This document shows positions 8,278 through 14,423 of a stretch of 21,691 bases of DNA, one piece after another. The notes under the pieces were generated by a model. That model made no database searches and was not told the origin of the DNA. It was given only the letters and a program-made list of their open reading frames with translations. A program made the position numbers and the translations under genes. Every line of letters begins with the position of its first letter. Within the stretch, counting starts at the first letter, position 1. The DNA comes from CAYRYU01 sp964428355 (lineage in GTDB: Bacteria > Muiribacteriota > Ozemobacteria > Ozemobacterales > Ozemobacteraceae), in the NCBI GenBank assembly GCA_964428355.1, contig CAYRYU010000114.1:1-21691 (forward strand). Direction: 5' to 3'.

Positions 8278-8286
8278 GAGCGTGCA

Positions 8287-10137
8287 ATGGGACATTCGCA
8301 CGGGTCCCCCGCGGAAAAGGAAGGATGCGGCGGGGCTCTGGTGGTGATGCTTCTTGTCGGTGCGGGGCAGCTTGCGGAGGGAAACACCCTGCTCGGAGCT
8401 TTGATCCTCGTCCCGCTCGCACTGGTCGTCATCTACGTTCTGGCGGTGAATTCCTTGGCGGTCCTCCGGGAGACCACGACCTTCGGCCCGTTCATCGACC
8501 GGATTGACCATCTTCTTGTCGCCTGGGAACTCGATTCCAAGCTCCGAAAAGACCCGCCCCCCTACCAGGTGGAACAGCTTTTAAGGAAACTTCCCCAATT
8601 CTCGACGTTCTACGTTCGGAGTGTGATCGGGCGGCTCATGCACCACCCGGACGCCCTTGTCCGGGTCGTTGGAATTGAGGCCATATTGGTTCGCGGGTCC
8701 ACGGACGAGCGGAAACTCGTGGCGGGCCGGTTCCCCGATGAAACTTCAGAAAATCGACTGACAATGATAACCCTGCTGCCCACGACGACCGATTTTCTTC
8801 CCGTTATAAAGCAAGCGCTTTCCGCACGTGAACAAAGAATCAGGCTGGCAGGCCTGAAAAAGATTTCCAAAATGAGCGCGGTTCCCCAGGGCGAAGCGGT
8901 GCTTCCGCTTGCGGGAGACCCTGACCCGGACGTCCGGGAAGCCGCACTGGATCTGCTGACCGCGCTGAAATTTCCTCCCGCCGAGCCATTCTTCCGAAGT
9001 GAGGTTGCTTCCCGGGGAAGGCATTTCGTGCGCGGGTTGAAGGGCCTTCTGGTGCTGGGTTCCACCACGCTGGCGGAACTGAGGTCGATTCTGGGGGACC
9101 CGTCGGGGATAAGCCCGGAACTCCGCCAGATCGTCGCCCAGCAACCATCTCCGGTCGTCCGGATGATGCTTCTCGGATGGCTCGGGGATGCGAAAACCCC
9201 CTCGGATCGGCAGTCGGCGGGGGAAGCCCTATGGATCCACGACTCCGTCACCCGCCCCCGGGACGGCGAGGCAGCTCCTCTTCTTGCACTTCTTCGCAGG
9301 GATCCGCATCCCCCCACCCGGACGATGGCCGCGCGGCTGCTTGGATTGCATCCCTTCCAGGCGGTGGTGGCGGCCCTGATCAGGGCAGTCTTCGAGGATG
9401 AATCCGATCAGGTGACTCTTGGCGCGGCGGCTTCACTGGCCCGGTTGGCCCTGAAGCTTCCCGGTGTCGCAACCACGCTGGCACAGGCTCCCGCCTTCCA
9501 GGCCGGGAATAGCGGTCGGGGGGGTGCCATGACCGAGTTCCTGCGTCTCGAGATCCTAGCGGGCACGAGCCCCACGATGGGGCGAATGTGCCCGAAAAGC
9601 CAGGATGGCGAAGTCCTTGAGGGCACGAGCCCCACGATGGGGCGGTTGTGCCCGAAAAGCCAGGATGGCGCAGTCCCCGAAGGCAGCCCACCAAGAAACC
9701 CCGAGCCCGGAACCATACCCGCGCCCGAGTCCAAAGATTTCCCGGGGAGTTCCGAAATCGACCTTTCGCGATTGGATCTGCTTCGACTCCGCTTCCGGGC
9801 TGGAGCGCGAAGGGAAACGGTTCTGCAGGCTCTTTCCATGATCCTGAAACTTCCCGAGTCCGAAATGGTTCCACTTCTGGAGGAACGCCTGCACTGGGAA
9901 ACCGACGCCGATATCGCGGGAATGGTCGTCAGAGCGCTCATCCAGACCGAGGTCCCCCGACCGACCCTGAAGGTGACCCTTTCCGGACTTGTCCTCAGTC
10001 ACCCTTCCGGAGCGGTCCAGGAGACCATTCGGTCCGGAATGGGACTTCTGGAGCCCCCGCCAGTCCCACGGTCGGGCGGCACTTCCGACGGTTCCCGTCT
10101 TTCATCGATCAGCATCGATGATGACAGCTTCTATTGA
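8287..10137 (+). CDS. Membrane-anchored HEAT-repeat protein
   Basis: The protein has 616 residues. Two hydrophobic segments lie near the N-terminus (about 15-30 and 35-60), followed by a long run of alpha-helical HEAT-like repeats. Examples are HHPDALVRVVGIEAILVRG, DPDPDVREAALDLLTALK and DPHPPTRTMAARLLGLHPF, each with the Asp-Pro/Val-Arg/Ala-Leu-Leu spacing typical of HEAT and PBS-lyase repeats. HEAT arrays usually hold protein partners, so a scaffold role next to the kinase is likely but inferred. A tandem pair of 20-residue units (about 426-465) interrupts the helical array and looks inserted. ATG 8287 was chosen over ATG 8263 because AGGGAG sits six bases upstream of the former. The gene lies 167 bp after the kinase gene with its own possible promoter. 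Confidence 0.85.
   Translation: MGHSHGSPAEKEGCGGALVVMLLVGAGQLAEGNTLLGALILVPLALVVIYVLAVNSLAVLRETTTFGPFIDRIDHLLVAWELDSKLRKDPPPYQVEQLLRKLPQFSTFYVRSVIGRLMHHPDALVRVVGIEAILVRGSTDERKLVAGRFPDETSENRLTMITLLPTTTDFLPVIKQALSAREQRIRLAGLKKISKMSAVPQGEAVLPLAGDPDPDVREAALDLLTALKFPPAEPFFRSEVASRGRHFVRGLKGLLVLGSTTLAELRSILGDPSGISPELRQIVAQQPSPVVRMMLLGWLGDAKTPSDRQSAGEALWIHDSVTRPRDGEAAPLLALLRRDPHPPTRTMAARLLGLHPFQAVVAALIRAVFEDESDQVTLGAAASLARLALKLPGVATTLAQAPAFQAGNSGRGGAMTEFLRLEILAGTSPTMGRMCPKSQDGEVLEGTSPTMGRLCPKSQDGAVPEGSPPRNPEPGTIPAPESKDFPGSSEIDLSRLDLLRLRFRAGARRETVLQALSMILKLPESEMVPLLEERLHWETDADIAGMVVRALIQTEVPRPTLKVTLSGLVLSHPSGAVQETIRSGMGLLEPPPVPRSGGTSDGSRLSSISIDDDSFY
9561..9680 (+). repeat. Tandem 60-bp hairpin repeat inside the HEAT-repeat gene
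   Basis: Two adjacent 60-bp units (9561-9620 and 9621-9680) match at 55 of 60 bases. Each begins with nested dyad symmetry: GGGCAC pairs with GTGCCC, and inside it CCCC pairs with GGGG. A second small dyad, GCC-aggat-GGC, follows. The unit length is a multiple of three, so the reading frame is kept and each copy encodes about GTSPTMGRMCPKSQDG plus four residues. Long open frames also cross the units on both strands. This resembles palindromic elements that insert in frame into genes, but dispersal in the genome cannot be seen from this window. Confidence 0.9.
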
Positions 10138-10164
10138 GAGGAGAGTGGAGAATCGTGATACCAT
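10134..10164 (+). promoter_or_regulatory. Candidate promoter for the 10208-11280 gene pair
   Basis: An extended -10, TG-A-TACCAT (hexamer 10159-10164), has a TTGAGA upstream (10134-10139), but the 19-bp spacer is long. It overlaps the stop codon of the HEAT gene and the hairpin at 10153-10196. Confidence 0.35.
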
Positions 10165-10196
10165 TGGAACGGTCTTCAGACCGTCGATCATCACGA
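10153..10196 (+). promoter_or_regulatory. Two-tier inverted repeat upstream of the small TM protein gene
   Basis: The outer arms TCGTGAT (10153-10159) and ATCACGA (10190-10196) enclose inner arms ACGGTC (10169-10174) and GACCGT (10179-10184) around a TTCA loop. It ends at the GAGGAG ribosome-binding site. It could be a terminator-like or attenuating structure for the HEAT gene, an operator overlapping the promoter, or a leader hairpin; no T-run follows. Confidence 0.4.
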
Positions 10197-10207
10197 GGAG
10201 ACGCGCC

Positions 10208-10714
10208 ATGATGCCACTACCGATTGCCCAATCCGAATCAACTCCCGGGTCCAGCTCCATCCGAAGGGCGGGCGGATTGATCCTGCCGCTCATAATCTTC
10301 GTTGCGTTGGCAGGTGCGGTCGTTCTGGCTGCCACCAGGCACTTCGTGAAGACCGGGGAAGGGCTCCGGACCTACCCGAAGGCTTCCATTGGGCTCAAGG
10401 ACACCTACGTCGATCTGACAACGATGAAATATGGGGAGCTCGGCCAGCACACCGAGGTGATCGACGCGATGGTCAAGGCCGGAGACTGGCGGTTCCTCCC
10501 CGGAGGGGAGCTTTGGAAGGTTCTTCAGGACGGCAAGCACAGCACGGCCGAAGTGCTTCAATCCGTCCAGTCGCAACTGGAGATGGCCGACAAGTTGGAA
10601 GGAATCGCCCAGAAGGGGGCCGAGAAGCTACAAAGGCTCAAGGACGTGGGAAAACAGGCGAAGGAAGACCTCGAAAAGGCCGCCGGGGAAGTCAAGAAGA
10701 TCCTGGGAAAATAG
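10208..10714 (+). CDS. Small one-TM protein with amphipathic helical C-terminus
   Basis: The protein has 168 residues and belongs to no family I recognise. One strong membrane segment lies at about 21-43 (GGLILPLIIFVALAGAVVLA), followed by a short possibly folded region with YVDLTTMKYGELG and then a highly charged Lys/Glu-rich helix from about 115 to the end that could form a coiled coil. The start at 10208 has GAGGAG seven bases upstream; a longer open frame reaching back to 9989 overlaps the HEAT gene and is not coding. Only 8 bp separate it from the SYLF gene, so the two are almost surely one operon, and the protein may act at the same membrane as the SYLF protein. Confidence 0.8.
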   Translation: MMPLPIAQSESTPGSSSIRRAGGLILPLIIFVALAGAVVLAATRHFVKTGEGLRTYPKASIGLKDTYVDLTTMKYGELGQHTEVIDAMVKAGDWRFLPGGELWKVLQDGKHSTAEVLQSVQSQLEMADKLEGIAQKGAEKLQRLKDVGKQAKEDLEKAAGEVKKILGK

Positions 10715-10722
10715 GAGGAACC

Positions 10723-11280
10723 ATGAAAAGCCATTCCAGATTTTTTCTCGGAGTCCTGCTGATCATCTCTCTCGCAACACCGGCAACCGCCGCGGACTGG
10801 AACCCTTTCCAGCGGAAACACAAGCGAAGCGGTGAGGAAAACTGTCAGCTGACGATTCAGAGGATGAAAAGCATCGACCCCGACCTGGAAAAGACCTTCA
10901 AGGGCTCCGTGGGGTGGGCCGTCTTCCCCGAGATCGGAAAAGCCGGAGTGGGTATCGGGGGCGCGGCCGGCAATGGAAGGGTTTACCGCAAGGGCGTCTT
11001 CATCGGGACGACTACCATGACCCAGGTTTCGATCGGCTTCCAGTTCGGCGGGCAGACCTACAGCGAGATCATTCTTTTCCAGAACGAGCAAACCCTGGAG
11101 AAGTTCAAGAAAGGCCAGTTCGAGCTCGGGGCCAACATCTCGGCGATAATCGTGGACACCGGGGCCGCAAAGAAGGCCGGTTTCAAGGATGGAACGATCG
11201 TCCTGGTCATGCCGCGGAAAGGCCTGATGTACGAGGCGACCATTTCCGGCCAGAAGTTCACCTTCAAGGCGGCCCGCTGA
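10723..11280 (+). CDS. Exported SYLF (YSC84-like) lipid-binding domain protein
   Basis: The protein has 185 residues. The N-terminal 24 residues are a clear signal peptide (Lys-rich start, hydrophobic core LGVLLIISLA, cleavage after ATA). The rest is a SYLF/YSC84 domain: GSVGWAVFPEIGKAGVGIGG, then TMTQVSIGFQFGGQTYSEII, then ANISAIIVDTGAA, the usual Gly-rich order of that family. Family knowledge: SYLF domains bind phosphoinositides in eukaryotes; the bacterial versions are mostly secreted or periplasmic with unclear roles. The start has a textbook AGGAGG seven to eight bases upstream (10713-10718). It is the last gene of the plus-strand cluster and is followed by a GC hairpin facing a convergent gene. 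Confidence 0.92.
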   Translation: MKSHSRFFLGVLLIISLATPATAADWNPFQRKHKRSGEENCQLTIQRMKSIDPDLEKTFKGSVGWAVFPEIGKAGVGIGGAAGNGRVYRKGVFIGTTTMTQVSIGFQFGGQTYSEIILFQNEQTLEKFKKGQFELGANISAIIVDTGAAKKAGFKDGTIVLVMPRKGLMYEATISGQKFTFKAAR

Positions 11281-11292
11281 CGCGAAGAGCAC

Positions 11293-11317
11293 GCGGCGGC
11301 TTGGGATTGGCCGCCGC
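11293..11317. terminator. GC hairpin between convergent genes
   Basis: A perfect 8-bp stem, GCGGCGGC (11293-11300) and GCCGCCGC (11310-11317), with a 9-base loop lies between the ends of the SYLF gene and the convergent 2H phosphoesterase gene. No T-run follows on either strand, so it may slow transcription or act with a factor rather than be a classic intrinsic terminator. Confidence 0.45.
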
Positions 11318-11364
11318 ACACGGGCACGCGGATGCGGGCAGGATTGTGGGCAGCAGCCACCGAG

Positions 11365-12075
11365 TCATTTGCCCATCTGCACCTCGAACCTCGAGTCGCA
11401 GGAGTTGGCGACGTCTTTCACCACCCCGTCCGCTTCGTGCAGATCGCGCAGGGTGTAGCCGACCGTGATGTGCGGGTAGAAGTGGTTCGGATCCCAGGCG
11501 TCGGCGCGGCCCCCGTTCGTCACGAACGCCTCGTGGATGGCGCGCCTAACGGCAAACAACGGCTCTGCCTTCACGATCAGGAAGAACGTTTCCTCGAGTT
11601 TCCCGTCGAGCAGCTTTTTGCCGCTGCCCATCGAGACGATCTCGAGCGACGACTGCTGCAGCTTATGCTGTCGGGCGATTGCCCCGATCTGGTCCATGGT
11701 CAGGATCGGGTGCTGCGCATCTGGCCCGCGCAGCACGTCGTAGAATTCGACTGGCGTGATGACGGTCACGTGCGCTTCGCCGTCAGGCTGCCATTGTTTG
11801 AAGAAGGTAAGGGGACGGCCGATGACTCCGCCGATCAGTTCCCGCAGCTGGGGCATCTGCCCTGCCCAGACGTTCATGGCCAGCGCGCAGTCGAAGCGTC
11901 CCTCGCCCTTCTTCACGACCTGGTCGAGGTCGGCATTGGCGAGGATGCGGGGATCGAGCGTGATCGTCATCGCCGGCTTGCTGTCGTCATGTGCCTTGGC
12001 GAATCCGTTCCCAGCCTCGACAATACCGGCGGAAACCAGCACCACAAGGGTGCAGGCAATGATGATAATGCGCAT
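11365..12075 (-). CDS. Exported 2H-type phosphoesterase
   Basis: The protein has 236 residues, with a signal peptide at 1-20 (MRIIIIACTLVVLVSAGIVE). Two HxT motifs, HVT at 102-104 within EAHVTVITP and HIT at 202-204 within FYPHITVGYT, are about 100 residues apart. This is the signature of the 2H phosphoesterase fold (LigT, CPDase), which opens cyclic phosphates or related bonds with the two histidines. The substrate is unknown; export to the periplasm and the 5'-nucleotidase just upstream suggest 2',3'-cyclic nucleotides, which is inference. ATG 12075 was chosen over an earlier ATG because AAGGAG lies five bases upstream and the signal peptide begins there. It is separated by 161 bp from the nucleotidase gene on the same strand, so co-transcription is possible but not clear. 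Confidence 0.85.
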   Translation of the reverse strand: MRIIIIACTLVVLVSAGIVEAGNGFAKAHDDSKPAMTITLDPRILANADLDQVVKKGEGRFDCALAMNVWAGQMPQLRELIGGVIGRPLTFFKQWQPDGEAHVTVITPVEFYDVLRGPDAQHPILTMDQIGAIARQHKLQQSSLEIVSMGSGKKLLDGKLEETFFLIVKAEPLFAVRRAIHEAFVTNGGRADAWDPNHFYPHITVGYTLRDLHEADGVVKDVANSCDSRFEVQMGK

Positions 12076-12236
12076 ACAGGCTCCTTGTACAGTAGATTGA
12101 TCAGGATCGCGATGGACATCGGAAGTCATTGTGAACCAAACCGGTCGAAAATTCCAATGCCTTCTGGCACACCGCGCTATGAGGGCGCTGTTGGCCTATC
12201 TGAAAACCCCGCGCGCAAATGCCCGGGAACATCGTG

Positions 12237-14219
12237 TCAAAACGTCTTCAGCGCCTTGAGCAGTTCCAGCGCCCGGCGTTCGCGGGCTTGAAGATCGGGC
12301 GTCGTGGCACTGGCCAAGGCGGCCTCGTGCGTGCGGCGGCAGGCGTCGAAGCCGGCGGCATCGGTGGCGACGAGCCCCGTCACGTTGATCGATTCGATGT
12401 TGCCATATGAGCCGGAGGCGGGAACGGTGATTACACCCTCGCGCAGCAACCGTTCGACGATCTTGCGCTCCCGGTCGAGAGCCGGATCGAACCCGGTCAG
12501 CGACCAGTTTCGGTCGCAGGTCGCCTCGACGACGCCGCGCTTCACCTCACGAATATAGCGGATGATGAGCCCACGCACCGAACCGTCCTCTTCCCCGAAA
12601 CGTGCCTTGGTGTCGGCCAGCGGCGCGAACGTCCTGCCCTCGAGACAGCCCCCCCTGGCAACCAGCTGGTTCAGCCGGTAGGCGTTGAGACCGATCACGA
12701 GCGTCTGCCCGGGCCTCAGTGGGCCGCCGCCGCTGCGGCGCAGATCGCGCACCCGCTCGCCGGGGGGACGCGAAAGGTCGAGGGTGTAATCGATGCCGCC
12801 GAACTGGTCATTGGTGCAGTATTTGCTTGCGCGCCGTGCAGGGTTGAAACTGCAGGTCACGTCGCCCGGCCGCAAGGTGTTGAAGAAAGCCCCCGACCAC
12901 TCGAGATAGGCCTTCAGGTCTTCGGTCGTGAACCGGTAGGTCGTGATCTCGCCAAGAGCGTAGGTGTAGTTGCGGGCGACGTCGACGCGCCGGATCTCGC
13001 CCTGGTCCATGCGGGCGGCGTCATTGTCGGTATGCAACGCGACTACATCGGCCTGGGTCCAGTGCCGGCAGGCCTCGTGGAAGAGGGTCATCAGAGGAGA
13101 ATCGCTGACCTGTACGGTGGGGATGCCGGGAACCGCTCCGCTGGCAACCATGTCACCGCCTACCACCCGGCCGATGACCTCGTTGGCGGCAGCACGCAAC
13201 CGGTGGTGATAAGGTTCGTAGAAGCTGGTCAGCGCGGGGTCGGCGGCTTCATCGGCCAGCCCCAGCAGTTGGGCGCTCTTGCCTGTCAGTTGCCAACCGC
13301 GGGCCGTTTTGGTGAACACCAGATCGACCCGGCTGAGGTTCTGGGCATTTACGTAAGGCTCGACCACGAGAGCGCCCCGGATCTCCTTGCCTGCCAGACG
13401 TTGGTGATTATGCCCCGCAACCACCACATCGAGCCCCGGCGCGGCCGACAAAAGATCGGTAACACCCGTCTCGGGCACATTGTTTTCGTTGCCCTCGCCC
13501 ATGTGCATGACCCCGACCAGCGCGTCGACCCGGCCTTTCAGCTCCCCGATCGCGGCCCGCAACTCGGGGACCGGACTCCTGATCTCGAGACCATCCAGAT
13601 TGTGGGTACCGGCTTCGAAAGTCTGGATCATGGGGGTCGTCAGGCCGACGATGCCCAGACGGACCCCTTCGCGCTCGATGATCGCCGTCGCCGGCAGCAG
13701 GCGGGCGGCTGGACTGGCCGTGTAGATATTGCCGCCCAGGGCCTGCCCCCGAAACCCGGACAACGCGCGGAGCAACACCTCCGGTCCGAAGTTGAACTCG
13801 TGGTTGCCGGGCACCCAGAAGTCGTAACCGATCAGATTGAGCGCACACACGAGCGGGTTCACCGCCTCGTTGCGGAAGGTCTCAGCGGCGTTTCCCTGGA
13901 TCAGATCGCCCGCATCCACGACGAGGAGAACAGCTCCGGAGGCGCGCAGCCGCTTGACAACCGTTGCCACTTTCGCCAGACCACCCGGAAAAGCCGTATC
14001 AGTCGAGTAATCCCATGGCACGCAGAACCCATGCACGTCGGAGGTGCCAAGCAAGGTGATAGTCTTCGTCTCGGCGGCTTCCGCAGCGGCCAGGCCGGCA
14101 AGCAGAACCAGGATCAGCAGTGCCCGCAGCACCGCTGGTTTCGACAGACGAAAGCGACCGTAGCCGAGGCCCGTCGTGAGGGGTCCAGGCATCGTTGCGG
14201 ACAACGGGATGGGCAACAT
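12237..14219 (-). CDS. Exported 5'-nucleotidase / 2',3'-cyclic phosphodiesterase family protein
   Basis: The protein has 660 residues. After a hydrophobic export signal (about 31-49, LLILVLLAGLAAAEAAE) comes a metallophosphatase domain with its metal motifs in order: GTSDVHG (Asp61, His63), VVDAGDLIQGN (Asp105), VPGNHEFNFG (Asn139, His140), GVMHMG and AGHNHQR. The C-terminal 5'-nucleotidase substrate domain follows, with SPLMTLFHEACRHW and YALGEITTYRFTTEDLKAYL. Such enzymes remove phosphate from nucleotides, UDP-sugars or 2',3'-cyclic nucleotides in the periplasm. GNHEFN has Asn where GNHEFD is usual. ATG 14219 was chosen because AGGAGG lies nine bases upstream; the longer frame to 14360 does not look coding. 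Codon choice (many GGC and CGC) differs by eye from the GGA/GGG-rich neighbours, suggesting possible transfer. Confidence 0.93.
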   Translation of the reverse strand: MLPIPLSATMPGPLTTGLGYGRFRLSKPAVLRALLILVLLAGLAAAEAAETKTITLLGTSDVHGFCVPWDYSTDTAFPGGLAKVATVVKRLRASGAVLLVVDAGDLIQGNAAETFRNEAVNPLVCALNLIGYDFWVPGNHEFNFGPEVLLRALSGFRGQALGGNIYTASPAARLLPATAIIEREGVRLGIVGLTTPMIQTFEAGTHNLDGLEIRSPVPELRAAIGELKGRVDALVGVMHMGEGNENNVPETGVTDLLSAAPGLDVVVAGHNHQRLAGKEIRGALVVEPYVNAQNLSRVDLVFTKTARGWQLTGKSAQLLGLADEAADPALTSFYEPYHHRLRAAANEVIGRVVGGDMVASGAVPGIPTVQVSDSPLMTLFHEACRHWTQADVVALHTDNDAARMDQGEIRRVDVARNYTYALGEITTYRFTTEDLKAYLEWSGAFFNTLRPGDVTCSFNPARRASKYCTNDQFGGIDYTLDLSRPPGERVRDLRRSGGGPLRPGQTLVIGLNAYRLNQLVARGGCLEGRTFAPLADTKARFGEEDGSVRGLIIRYIREVKRGVVEATCDRNWSLTGFDPALDRERKIVERLLREGVITVPASGSYGNIESINVTGLVATDAAGFDACRRTHEAALASATTPDLQARERRALELLKALKTF

Positions 14220-14273
14220 GACGAGAAACCTCCTGGACTGGAAAGGTTGACCACCGAGGCTTCTGGTGCAACT

Positions 14274-14298
14274 CCAGGAACGGGAACCAGGTTCCTGG
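14274..14298 (-). promoter_or_regulatory. Hairpin in the leader of the nucleotidase gene
   Basis: CCAGGAAC (14274-14281) and GTTCCTGG (14291-14298) form a perfect 8-bp stem with a 9-base loop, 55 bases before ATG 14219. It may shape the leader or be an operator; I do not recognise a known riboswitch. Confidence 0.35.
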
Positions 14299-14331
14299 CG
14301 GGGACTGACTGCAACCAGATAAGCCGCATTG

Positions 14332-14360
14332 ACGATACCCATTCCCCAACGGCAACACAA
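14332..14360 (-). promoter_or_regulatory. Tentative promoter for the nucleotidase gene
   Basis: On the minus strand TTGTGT (14360-14355) and TATCGT (14337-14332) are separated by 17 bp. The -35 match is poor. It would give a leader of about 107 bases containing the hairpin at 14274-14298. Confidence 0.3.
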
Positions 14361-14423
14361 GCAAAAGGTTTTCGGCCAATAACCTCCCGAACCCCCGGTT
14401 CAATTCAGCCCCTTGCGTCCCCG

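Noticed and set aside
11332..12291. Plus-strand open frame of 319 codons
   Set aside because: It is antisense to the 2H phosphoesterase, crosses its promoter region and has no ribosome-binding site of note.
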